Shown: piece after piece, positions 41,001 through 49,273 of the stretch
How the letters are laid out: every line of letters begins with the position of its first letter
Position numbering within the stretch: position 1 is the first letter of the stretch
Assembly: GCA_017548565.1 (NCBI GenBank)
Contig: JAFYZU010000009.1
Span: forward strand, 1 to 64,000
Direction of reading: 5' to 3'
Length of the DNA: 64,000 bases
Source: Treponema sp.
GTDB lineage: Bacteria; Spirochaetota; Spirochaetia; Treponematales; Treponemataceae
The notes under the pieces: model-generated
Database searches by the model: none
The model's input: the letters and a program-made list of their open reading frames with translations, nothing else
What the model was told of the DNA's origin: nothing
Made by a program: the position numbers and the translations under genes

Positions 41001-43009
41001 CTTTAGGCAACGGTTCTTATGATTTGATGAGTTATCAGGAAGATAAAGCGGGAAATAAATCGGCTAATTCTGCAAAACAGACGGTAACAATCAATAACCT
41101 GTTCCCGGATGTTTCAAACTTTGGTATTGATTTACCGGACGGTTATTATAATGCCGGAACAACGGTTAAATTTGCAATAGACTTTAACGATCAGATTAAG
41201 GTAAATAATGCAACGGATTTAGTTCTGACATTTGCTTCCAATACAAACTCTTCTTTAACACAGACAGTTAATGTTACGGTTCCATCAGGAAATGAATCAT
41301 CACACCTTGAGTTCAGCTATACTGTAGGTACAACAGATAACTTTAATGGTGTCGTAATAAAAGAAATTGCCTTTGCAGATAGTGTAACAGATCATTATGG
41401 AAACAAACCTGCATTCAGCACTACACCAAAGAAGCTTACTCCGACAAACTGTGCAATCTTGAATTCAACAGCCGGCGGTAAACGAACAGGTGTTGTCCTT
41501 GACGGTGTTGCTCCGACAATTTCTACTTATTCTCCGGTGAATAATGCAATAAGTTCAATTACAAATAATGCAAACTTTAAAGTTACTCTGACCTTTAATG
41601 AAAATGTATTTAAGGAAACAGGTTATATCATTCTTCAGCGTAAGGGTGACTGGGCAATTCCTGCCGTAATGACAAATGATGAATTCTTAAAGTATTACAA
41701 TAAGATGAGTGCGGCAAACAAGACAATCGTAAGAAAAATGGGCAGCGACGGTGATGACTTAAAGCACGGTCGTACAGGTATTGAAGTTGGTCCTTACCGA
41801 AGAATAACACATGGTCTTAAGGTTGACGGTTCTTATTATGTACCGGATACAGATACTAAATTTGTACTTGCTTATGACCTTGGACTTTATTCCGGTTCTG
41901 CTTCGTTGAATGATGGTACAGATAGCGGAACCTTTACGGTAACTGTAGCTCAAATTCGTTCTGCACTCGAAAGTGTTGGTTATCACCAGCACAAGGTAGA
42001 CGTTGCTTCGGATTATGTAACGATTACGGGAAATAAGGTTGAAATTACCTTCCCTGAAGCAATAGAGGATGGCCGTGAATGGGATTTGATTATTCCGGCA
42101 ACAGCCTTCCGCGATAATGCAGAAAACTTCTTTGGCGGAATTACTGCCGGATCTTATTCTTTCTGGAGTAATAATGTTGCAAAACCAGTTGTTCGTGTAG
42201 ACCGCTATACTCACGGATGGGGTGCACATGAACCTAACGCTGATGGAAGTGCGTATACAGATATTACTAAAAACCAAGGAAAATATAAGAATGCTAACCC
42301 TGCAGCAAATACTTCTGCCGCAATTGCCCCGACAGGATATGTACGGGCAAGAATTGACTGTGAAACTCCTGCTGTAACTATCAAGTATTCTAAGCTTGGA
42401 ATAAACGGAACTGCGTGGACTTCAACTGCTCCAGCTGGTGTAGCTTATAATGCTGCCGGTGGAACAACAACTACAGGTAATGCTAGCGGTACTTATACAT
42501 ACACAAGGCAGATTCTTGCAGATATTACAACTGCAAATATTAATAAGCGTGGTGCAACTACTTACGTTGCAAATTCAGACATTATTGTAGGTGACGGTAA
42601 CTACACAGCAGCAAGAAAAGATTATATTACTGCTTATGCAACAAAATCTGGTTTTACAGATTCTGCAAACGGTTATGAAGGAATCTTTAAAACAATTGTT
42701 TATATAACTTCAAGTAATCAGGCGCGAATTATTAATATCGAAGGTGGTACAGCACCTGGTGGTCAATCCTGCGTATTCGGTTTTCCTCTAAAGGATGCTA
42801 CCGATGAAAATGACTCGACAAATGCCGGAAGGTATTCAAAGAACTGTTATGTAGTAGATGGAAATACAAGAAAGAATTTTGTATTTGTTTCTTACGAAAT
42901 ATTATCAAAAGATTGGGCTGTTTTAATCTGTAATGCTAACCACTCACGAGTTTATCCTTTGAATGATTATGGTGGTTCTGTTTATGTAACAGCAATGACA
43001 TATTATTAA
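38054..43009 (+). CDS. Giant surface lipoprotein 1 (repeated Ig-like modules)
   Basis: A 1,651-residue exported lipoprotein. The lipobox FTG-C gives Cys22, followed by ETGLGEEIDLEAP, a start also seen in the next gene. The mature protein is a string of beta modules; at least three begin with a phrase like GTYKQGDILRFKVTFTKQVKVTGTP (degenerate copies at 700-740, 825-870 and 1030-1080). Others resemble bacterial Ig-like folds. Near 1415 a CETPAVTIKYSKLG segment recalls chitobiase-type C-terminal modules. No catalytic motif is seen. It is probably a surface-exposed adhesin or polymer-binding protein. The paralogue follows 16 bases downstream, so the two are cotranscribed. Confidence 0.85.
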   Translation: MNVFKRVLLLTCIIGCFTFTGCETGLGEEIDLEAPVLTITSPEKFSYQPLNFILRGTCSDNKGVTKVVVSNKESGKVYGNAVISGNDWQFEMNLVQEEEGEITFLCSAYDEFGNSSTKSARNITLLVDEHAPEGSGWYVERGNNKPVNLKDKEYLENLDYTLSVNKDVPQNETVYIHASFYDAMNIDTITIKLYEDGYQTPKLQKTVTARPSDINYIGEGKSMYSPVFMFTHSEFSAAGLGTGKHYMRVKYYSKDNDSADNYNENEGDTEAYFLWWPESDKPNFQINNIVNGELSVSVGSSIPLDIFDDDGLSEYYAALTDTSVNYSEATIISNASTRTTIFGGTSTEAHPIVKRTSFPNKITQQDSPSITAPGTPTQMYLYVAAKDAKENGGTEKWNCRRVSVKVTDTSKPLLFIESPQQNTIPEIAAGGSGTSFKITGYSLDSKGSDFVKIIYIPDDPSNSLNNTAEKKSERAKALFTQYESDTTAKKVISGTNEVIWYKKLGTAQDQGTWKKQLFEISMELLSDFKNKNGTSTAKETKYFEIFLRDQDGNDVNKPFIVLGDNIRPGIDIISPNKQLAVHNFEENDLTIQFKASKDSGLGIDTSKYKVTTKIGSQNYQWVVKSGEISVNATTGVGTLTIPKATLKTWTTTESQPTFTFYATDKLGNGGEGEGERTVILSTNPAPVAITVDKGEGTYKQGDILRFKVTFTKQVKVTGTPKLRLKYSNSDSTFKYAAYESGSGSNTLQFKFTVPEGAESQKLLCTGFDTTSENVLSGGATIKATELGENNIFTSMSGVSIFSDTKTIKLDGVSPVINSVSVVAADGNNYCTKDKVIRATVKFSEAVRIEGSPALILKVNNTNVSFTFENWNEDEIVFKHSVTTSDPEGTLKWAASYAFTSPGLIKDSPGNSLSLSGNASGNSSVVIDYTAPTSAPTITPAAGTYNEEKTIALSNIESGGTGYFSKDGGISWTGYSSATNAQKTLGNGSYDLMSYQEDKAGNKSANSAKQTVTINNLFPDVSNFGIDLPDGYYNAGTTVKFAIDFNDQIKVNNATDLVLTFASNTNSSLTQTVNVTVPSGNESSHLEFSYTVGTTDNFNGVVIKEIAFADSVTDHYGNKPAFSTTPKKLTPTNCAILNSTAGGKRTGVVLDGVAPTISTYSPVNNAISSITNNANFKVTLTFNENVFKETGYIILQRKGDWAIPAVMTNDEFLKYYNKMSAANKTIVRKMGSDGDDLKHGRTGIEVGPYRRITHGLKVDGSYYVPDTDTKFVLAYDLGLYSGSASLNDGTDSGTFTVTVAQIRSALESVGYHQHKVDVASDYVTITGNKVEITFPEAIEDGREWDLIIPATAFRDNAENFFGGITAGSYSFWSNNVAKPVVRVDRYTHGWGAHEPNADGSAYTDITKNQGKYKNANPAANTSAAIAPTGYVRARIDCETPAVTIKYSKLGINGTAWTSTAPAGVAYNAAGGTTTTGNASGTYTYTRQILADITTANINKRGATTYVANSDIIVGDGNYTAARKDYITAYATKSGFTDSANGYEGIFKTIVYITSSNQARIINIEGGTAPGGQSCVFGFPLKDATDENDSTNAGRYSKNCYVVDGNTRKNFVFVSYEILSKDWAVLICNANHSRVYPLNDYGGSVYVTAMTYY

Positions 43010-43025
43010 TGGGAGGTAAAAAAGT

Positions 43026-46000
43026 ATGAGAACAAATAACATGATTAAGAACATAAAAAAATTATTATCAGCAGCTGCTCTTCCTTTCTTCCTTTTCACT
43101 TCCTGCGAAGTAGGACTTGGAAAAGCAGTAGATATAAAGGCTCCTGTTATTACCGTTAATTCTCCTGAAAGAACAGGTTATATTTTAAAAACTTTCAGCA
43201 TTACCGGTAAAGCAGAAGATAATATTGAAATTGACAGGCTTGAGCTTCTTATTGAACCTCTTGATAATCCTACAGAACAGAATTCCTATAAGTTCAGGAT
43301 TGTAAACAAAAAGTGGGAACGCTTTGATTATTCATCAAAGGAATGGAATGAATATGAAAATGAATATACGTCTGTAAGCGGTTCAAAAACAAAGCTTGAC
43401 TGGAAGCTTGCAGTAACTTTCCCGGATAGTGTTGTTACTGGAACTGAATTTAACATTACATCTCAGGTTTATGACTGCTTTAATAACGAAAGTCCTAACT
43501 CTAAGGATGAACGTTCTGTAACAGTCGATATGAATTCACCGAACGTTTCTATAATTCAGCCTGCTTTACGAGCTTATAGCGCCGAAAACAATGCATCATA
43601 CAGCTTAAAAGACAATAGTGTAATAGAGAATTTAATGAACGGTAAATTCACCGTAAAAGGTTCTCAGAAGGAAGACGGTCGCTTGAGCAGTCTTTTTATC
43701 TATCTTGATGAAAAAACTTCTGCTTCTATTACAGACGTCGAAAAAGAGCCTGGTGTATTGAAAAACAATTCTATTGCCTGGAAAGAAGTAAATGGTGACA
43801 ATATCCGAAACTGGAGTGCCGATTTTAATCTTTCAACTATAAGCGGATATGAGCATAATAGAAAGACTGTAAGACTTGTAACAGAAAGTCATGACCAGGC
43901 CGGTAACGTTGAATATGTAGTTCAGGGCTGGTTTACTTACTGGAACGATGCAGACATCCCTTGGATAAACGCAACCTTTGGTGGTGATAACGCATCAGAT
44001 AGAATTGCAGTTTACCCGAGCAGTGCCTTACAGGGACAGTGTTATGATGATGACGGATTAAAGAAAATCACAGTAAAGGTTTATCAGTATCAGGATACAA
44101 CTAAAAAACTTTATAAAACAGATACATATGATGCCGGTAATGTACTTGGTGATAAACCGAAGTATTATGCCTGGTCTGTCAATGCTCTCGGCGGTGTATG
44201 TAATTTTGATGTAGAAGTTGAATGTGAAGATATAAACGGAAAGAAAGCTTCAACAGTAACGCGATATCTTCATGTAAAGGATACAAACCCTCCTGTAATT
44301 AAAATTAAAGATGATACTACCAGATCTTTAATTGATGTTGCAGATGCATCTGGTAACTTTACTTTAAATGGTTATGTTGAAGATGACGGTGGTGTTGCTT
44401 CGCTCAAAATTGTAAGAATCAGTGAAAATACTCCTGATACTGAATTAATAAAATATTACGATAAGACTTATGCTCAATGGAACAAGGTTTCTTCAAGCAA
44501 CAAAAATGCAACAGATGCAAACGGCAACAAGATGTTCTGGGTAGAATTAGGAAATGCATCTGGTGCAAATAACAGAAGAACTTTTGCTAAAACCTTTAAC
44601 ATTTTTAGTCATTTCGGAATCAATGGAAGTACAGAAAAGCTTATTACCCAGCAGTTTGTAATAATGGCTGTAGACATCGGCGGTGAAGCAAAAATCGATT
44701 CTTTTTCTTATGCTGGTGATTCTGACGGCCCGACCCTTACAATTGATAAGCTTGTCGTTTATAAGAGTGATAATTCGGAAAAAGAAACCCTTAATTTTGC
44801 GACTGCCGTATCAAAGAAACTTAAGCCTTATAACAGGAATTCTTCAAATGCAATTACCGATAAAATCCAGATAAGCGGAAGCTGGAGTGATAATTCTACC
44901 AATAAATGGTCAGATAAAACTAAACATGGAAATCTTACTCTTAATATTGACGGAATCGGTAATGTTTCTGTAACTGTAAACAATAACGGAACCTGGACAA
45001 CCGGTAAAATCACTCCTGCAGATTCAACAACTGCTGTTATTTATGCAGAATTTTCAGATTATGCCGGAAACGTTAAGAAGGTTAATGATAATTTCTTTGT
45101 AAGCAGTAATCTTCCTGAACTTTTAAGAATCTCTAGTACTATAAACGATAATCCTTCGGTAAAATCCGGAGACGGCTCTTATAAGGCTGGTGAAGAAGTA
45201 ATTGTTGCGCTTGAATTTAATAAGGCTGTTAAATATACAGGCGGAAATCCGACTTTGACATTGAATGTTCCTGCTTCAGGCACTAAGAAAACAATTGCAT
45301 GTATCAGTCCTGCAAATAAGGAAACAAGTACTTATGAATTTAAATACACTGTTGCGGCCGGAGATGATATTGATAAGCTTGATGTAACTGCGGTAAATGC
45401 AAATGGAAGCGTATGGACAGATACAGACGGTGCTGCCGCAAATCTTTCGCTTCCTTCTGCTGCAAACAGATTAAGCGGAACACGTTCAATAAAGATTGAT
45501 ACAAAAGCTCCTTCCATCAAGACAATATCTGCCATTACATCACAGGGCTCTTATAAGGCTGGTGATTCGATTTTCATGAAAATTGAATTCGATGAAGATG
45601 TTGAAATTGATGAAACTAAGCTTTCAAATTTAAAGCTTTCTTTGAATGCAGCTTCAGATCCAACCTTGTCTGCTAAGGTAACAGGTTCAAAAACTGTTTT
45701 AATGACCTATACAATTGGAAGTAACAATAATGCAAGTCCGTTAAAAGTAACAGGAGTTACTTTTACAAATGCAGGAATTACAGATATTGCGGGTAATGCT
45801 ATTACAACAGGAACTTCTACTGCAACTCTTACGGGAATCATAATTGATACTGGTGTTCCTGGCAAACCGACAATTACAGGCTTTGATAATAATGCCTATG
45901 TATATGATTCTAACGGTGTCTCATTTACGGTAACAGACATTGCTTCAGATGCAACTGTAAAACAGTATTCTATTGATAACGGTGCAACCTGGACAAATTA

Positions 46001-47786
46001 TACAGGAGCTGTAAATTTACGTAATAACGGAACCTTTACTGTAACTGCAAAGGTAAGAGATGCTGCAGGAAATGAAAGTCCGGTTGCTGTTGCAAAGACT
46101 GTTACAATTGATGCAGGTAATTTATTAACTTCTGTTTCTGCAGAGCTTCCTACCGGTACTTATACAACAGGCGATGTAATTCCTGTTGTCCTTAATTTCA
46201 GAAGAAATGTAAAAGTTGCTTCTGGTTCAACTTTAACACTGAACAATTCAAAGACAGCGTCAATAAGAACAGCTTATGTTAATACATCTTCTGCAAAGCT
46301 TATTTATGATTATACTGTAGCAGAAGGCGATGACATTAATGCACTTGATGTTTCGACAATTGCAGGAACCTTTACAGATGCTGCAGGTCATAATGTCAAT
46401 TCTTATATCATAGGAAAAATTCCGACCGGAAAGAATCTTGCTGACGGAAGAACCCTTAAGATTATTACAGGAAAACCGGTTGTTCAGAGTGCTGCATTAT
46501 CGACTTCGGGTGGTAATGATGTTTTGACCATTACTTTCTCAAGAAGCATTAAAAAAGGTTCTGGTAACATTACTCTTACACATGGAGACGGCTATAAGGC
46601 ACCAGGTGTAATCAGTGAAGAAACTTTCATAAACTATAAGGCAAAATCATCTTCACTAACAACTTATTATACTCTTGGTACAAACGGATCAGATGCAAAC
46701 GGTAATTCAGACCTTACAGAAAAATATGTACTTAACTATGACAAGGATACAAATGATACAGCTGTTGTTGCAGCCCTGAAAACTGCTGATGCCGATAAGG
46801 TTATTATTCCGGTAAACAGCAGTAAAGTAACTGTAAACGATAATAAACTTGTAATTACCTTAAATGAATCTTATGCAATCCCGGTAAAGGGTGCTTCATA
46901 TTCTGTTTCTGTTGCAGCTGGGGTTGCAAAAGATAATCAGAACCATTCAAATGAGTTGTCGAATTCTTTGAGTGTAAGTCATAAAGGACTTGAGGCTCCT
47001 GTTGTTCGTGTAAATAAAAAGCGTGAAACTACCGGTGCCACTGTGACACAACCGCTGCAGACAGGTGTAAAGGCAGACTGTCAGACTCCTGGTTCTTCTG
47101 TAACATGTGTTATTTACAGTCAGACAATTGCTAAAGAAACAATTTCTGCAAAGGATACTAAATCTACAAAGAAAGCTTTAAGCCTTACAAAAGGGGACAC
47201 AAAGACTACCTATCCGTTTAATATTGGTGCAACTGATATTAATAACGGATACATTTATAGAATCAATGCAACTGCAAAAAAATCAGGAGCTACTGATGTT
47301 ACAGCGTACGAATTTGCTTATCGAAGTGTTTATACTCTTACAAATGTTCCTGCAGGAGATGTAGGAGGTGAAAATGACTATAAACAGCTCTGGGTTCGCG
47401 GTTCTGATTTGCCAAATGGTGGTGTAAGTATTTCTTCATATCCTGTTTCCTGGGATACCGCAGATTTTAATAAAGTTCGCGCTATGACTAATAGTACTGG
47501 AACTACATGGTACTGGGTTTCATGGGAGATTAACAAGGCAGCTCATTTACAGCCTTTGCGTGGAGACATGCCTTCTGATGCAGGAACTAACGGCCCAAGT
47601 GTATGGTGCTGGGGTATGCAGAGTTATGTACCTGGTATTCCAAAAGGATTAACACCATTGTATCCTGGACATAGTCTTGCATTTAATGCAAGCTCACAAT
47701 TCTACTATGGAGGAATGTCTTTCTATAACAAACATTGCGAATACCGTGATGGTACAAAAGTTATAAAGAAAAAGAAGGGTACCTGA
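43026..47786 (+). CDS. Giant surface lipoprotein 2 (paralogue)
   Basis: A 1,586-residue paralogue of the preceding lipoprotein. The lipobox FTS-C gives Cys27, and EVGLGKAVDIKAP matches the start of its neighbour. At least three modules share the pattern GSYKAGxxIxxxxEFxxxV (about 700-720, 810-835, 1035-1060), plus VRDAAGNESPV-type segments of bacterial Ig-like domains. Near 1325 a CQTPGSSVTCVIYSQT segment parallels the chitobiase-like module of lipoprotein 1. A strong GGGAGG site lies nine bases before the ATG, in contrast to the weak one of lipoprotein 1. A perfect terminator follows. Function is unknown; tandem duplication suggests antigenic or ligand diversity. Confidence 0.85.
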   Translation: MRTNNMIKNIKKLLSAAALPFFLFTSCEVGLGKAVDIKAPVITVNSPERTGYILKTFSITGKAEDNIEIDRLELLIEPLDNPTEQNSYKFRIVNKKWERFDYSSKEWNEYENEYTSVSGSKTKLDWKLAVTFPDSVVTGTEFNITSQVYDCFNNESPNSKDERSVTVDMNSPNVSIIQPALRAYSAENNASYSLKDNSVIENLMNGKFTVKGSQKEDGRLSSLFIYLDEKTSASITDVEKEPGVLKNNSIAWKEVNGDNIRNWSADFNLSTISGYEHNRKTVRLVTESHDQAGNVEYVVQGWFTYWNDADIPWINATFGGDNASDRIAVYPSSALQGQCYDDDGLKKITVKVYQYQDTTKKLYKTDTYDAGNVLGDKPKYYAWSVNALGGVCNFDVEVECEDINGKKASTVTRYLHVKDTNPPVIKIKDDTTRSLIDVADASGNFTLNGYVEDDGGVASLKIVRISENTPDTELIKYYDKTYAQWNKVSSSNKNATDANGNKMFWVELGNASGANNRRTFAKTFNIFSHFGINGSTEKLITQQFVIMAVDIGGEAKIDSFSYAGDSDGPTLTIDKLVVYKSDNSEKETLNFATAVSKKLKPYNRNSSNAITDKIQISGSWSDNSTNKWSDKTKHGNLTLNIDGIGNVSVTVNNNGTWTTGKITPADSTTAVIYAEFSDYAGNVKKVNDNFFVSSNLPELLRISSTINDNPSVKSGDGSYKAGEEVIVALEFNKAVKYTGGNPTLTLNVPASGTKKTIACISPANKETSTYEFKYTVAAGDDIDKLDVTAVNANGSVWTDTDGAAANLSLPSAANRLSGTRSIKIDTKAPSIKTISAITSQGSYKAGDSIFMKIEFDEDVEIDETKLSNLKLSLNAASDPTLSAKVTGSKTVLMTYTIGSNNNASPLKVTGVTFTNAGITDIAGNAITTGTSTATLTGIIIDTGVPGKPTITGFDNNAYVYDSNGVSFTVTDIASDATVKQYSIDNGATWTNYTGAVNLRNNGTFTVTAKVRDAAGNESPVAVAKTVTIDAGNLLTSVSAELPTGTYTTGDVIPVVLNFRRNVKVASGSTLTLNNSKTASIRTAYVNTSSAKLIYDYTVAEGDDINALDVSTIAGTFTDAAGHNVNSYIIGKIPTGKNLADGRTLKIITGKPVVQSAALSTSGGNDVLTITFSRSIKKGSGNITLTHGDGYKAPGVISEETFINYKAKSSSLTTYYTLGTNGSDANGNSDLTEKYVLNYDKDTNDTAVVAALKTADADKVIIPVNSSKVTVNDNKLVITLNESYAIPVKGASYSVSVAAGVAKDNQNHSNELSNSLSVSHKGLEAPVVRVNKKRETTGATVTQPLQTGVKADCQTPGSSVTCVIYSQTIAKETISAKDTKSTKKALSLTKGDTKTTYPFNIGATDINNGYIYRINATAKKSGATDVTAYEFAYRSVYTLTNVPAGDVGGENDYKQLWVRGSDLPNGGVSISSYPVSWDTADFNKVRAMTNSTGTTWYWVSWEINKAAHLQPLRGDMPSDAGTNGPSVWCWGMQSYVPGIPKGLTPLYPGHSLAFNASSQFYYGGMSFYNKHCEYRDGTKVIKKKKGT

Positions 47787-47800
47787 TAATTTATCCAACA

Positions 47801-47830
47801 AAAAAGTCCGACACTCGTCGGACTTTTTCA
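47801..47830. terminator. Bidirectional intrinsic terminator
   Basis: A perfect 12-base stem AAAAAGTCCGAC / GTCGGACTTTTT with an ACTC loop. A run of A on one side and T on the other serves both the lipoprotein gene and the convergent Rpn gene. Confidence 0.9.
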
Positions 47831-47863
47831 TTTAGTAAAGTCATATAAAATTATATTCTCGGC

Positions 47864-48838
47864 TTACAGAGTCTGTTTTTTTAATTTCTGAATTTTTTTT
47901 ATCGTCAGTCCGGTGCTCTGCGCAATCTGTTCATCAGAAATAATATGCATTTTCAATAAGTTTACAGCTGTTTCTACTGCTTTTTGCTGTAATCCCTGTT
48001 CAATTCCTTTTGCAAGTCCTTGTTGTATTCCTTGTTGTATTCCTTGTTTAACGGCGTTTGCCATTTTTGTATTATAATCACATTCTGCTGTGTAAATAGA
48101 GTTCTGTATATACCAGTTTGAATCTGCTTTACTCATATGTTTAACAATTCTGTCTGCAGCCATAATTCCCTTCTCGCTTTTTATTATTTCATTTATATAG
48201 TCTTTCTTATCTTCATGGTCTACATAAGAAAAGAAAAGACCCCACTTTTCAAGAGATGAAAGTTTTTCAACAGGTTTTGTTGTGGAATTATTTCGGATTG
48301 AAACTAAATCTATGAAGATTACATTCAGTGTTTCTGAAAGCTTTTCTCCTGAATTATCGGTCATAGTATACCATCTCATTTCATGTTTGTCATCTTTTTT
48401 ATAATGAAAATTTAATACTGAGATTTGATATATTTTCGGAGATTCCCATTTTTTTCCTTTTCTTGCATTATTTGTAAGTAATCTTGCAGCCTGTATTTCA
48501 GCACGAATTCCATAATCATAATTCTGTTCCCAGGCCTGCATTTCGATATCAATAATTTCACCATCATCAAACTCTACGCAAATATCAAAAATCATGTTCT
48601 TCTGTTTTTTTGATTCTCTATATGGTTCATTTGATTTAATCGACACATTTAAAATTTCCCGGTTAAATATTGCCGAAATGAAGCTTTTCAGGGCAAGATA
48701 TGATTCTTCGGTTTCTTGTGTAAAAATACCTTTAAATGTACAGTCATACAAAGGACTTAATATTGCCGTAGGATTCGGACGTTTTGTATAGAATTGAGCA
48801 GGGTATTGAGGTTGAATGATTGAATTTTCATTTTCCAT
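47864..48838 (-). CDS. Rpn-family PD-(D/E)XK nuclease / transposase-like protein
   Basis: Member of the Rpn (recombination-promoting nuclease, transposase_31-like) family. LSPLYDCTFKGIFTQ opens the domain, and IFDICVEFDDGEIIDIEMQ carries the Asp and the (D/E)xE-type catalytic residues. The C-terminal 60 residues hold short repeats of the form GIQQG/GLAKG/GIEQG, as in many family members, then a helical tail (ISDEQIAQSTGLTIKKIQ) with an HTH-like look. Such proteins cut DNA and are common and often multicopy in Treponema. It stands alone and is convergent with the lipoprotein gene. It has no inverted repeats, so no sign of current mobility is seen. Confidence 0.88.
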   Translation of the reverse strand: MENENSIIQPQYPAQFYTKRPNPTAILSPLYDCTFKGIFTQETEESYLALKSFISAIFNREILNVSIKSNEPYRESKKQKNMIFDICVEFDDGEIIDIEMQAWEQNYDYGIRAEIQAARLLTNNARKGKKWESPKIYQISVLNFHYKKDDKHEMRWYTMTDNSGEKLSETLNVIFIDLVSIRNNSTTKPVEKLSSLEKWGLFFSYVDHEDKKDYINEIIKSEKGIMAADRIVKHMSKADSNWYIQNSIYTAECDYNTKMANAVKQGIQQGIQQGLAKGIEQGLQQKAVETAVNLLKMHIISDEQIAQSTGLTIKKIQKLKKQTL

Positions 48839-49025
48839 ATTAAATCTCCTTATTTACTTTTCTACATATAATATTGTTTCAAAAAATAAAAACAGGAAGT
48901 TTTTTCATATTTATGTTTATTTTCATTTATTGAATTTTATCTCTTTTTACATTATTATAAAAATTGTAAAATCGGGAAAAAGTTTTTCGATTTTTATGAG
49001 ATTAATTTTATAAAGGAACAATAAT

Positions 49026-49271
49026 ATGACTATCACGGAAATGCTTGAACAAAGTGGATTACTTACTTTGCTTGGTATCAGCGTTGTATTCGGGTTTATT
49101 ATCATCCTTATGTGTGCGATGAAATTATTGCATTTTTTCGTTCATATAACAAAGCTTGATTCTAAATCAGCACCTGAAGCAACTGCGAATGGATCTGCAC
49201 CGGCTCAAAAAGATAATGGTGCTGTAGTAGCTGCAATAGCAGCAGCAATTAAAACTAAGGAAGGTAAATAA
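49026..49271 (+). CDS. oadG: Oxaloacetate decarboxylase gamma subunit
   Basis: An 81-residue membrane subunit of the Na+-translocating decarboxylase. One hydrophobic helix (LLTLLGISVVFGFIIILMCA, residues 12-34) is followed by an Ala-rich tail that should hold the alpha and beta subunits together and bind zinc. It opens the gamma-alpha-beta cluster, with an AAAGGA site nine bases before the ATG and only two bases between it and the alpha gene. The pump couples decarboxylation of oxaloacetate to Na+ export, giving a Na+ gradient in a fermentative cell. Confidence 0.9.
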   Translation: MTITEMLEQSGLLTLLGISVVFGFIIILMCAMKLLHFFVHITKLDSKSAPEATANGSAPAQKDNGAVVAAIAAAIKTKEGK

Positions 49272-49273
49272 TT

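Noticed and set aside
47864-48838. Rpn-family gene considered as an active insertion sequence
   Set aside because: No terminal inverted repeats or target duplications were seen around it. Its ends are a terminator and an ordinary AT-rich promoter region.
48960-49000. AT-rich hairpin before oadG considered as a riboswitch or terminator
   Set aside because: The stem is short and AT-only apart from one CG pair, and no known riboswitch core is visible.
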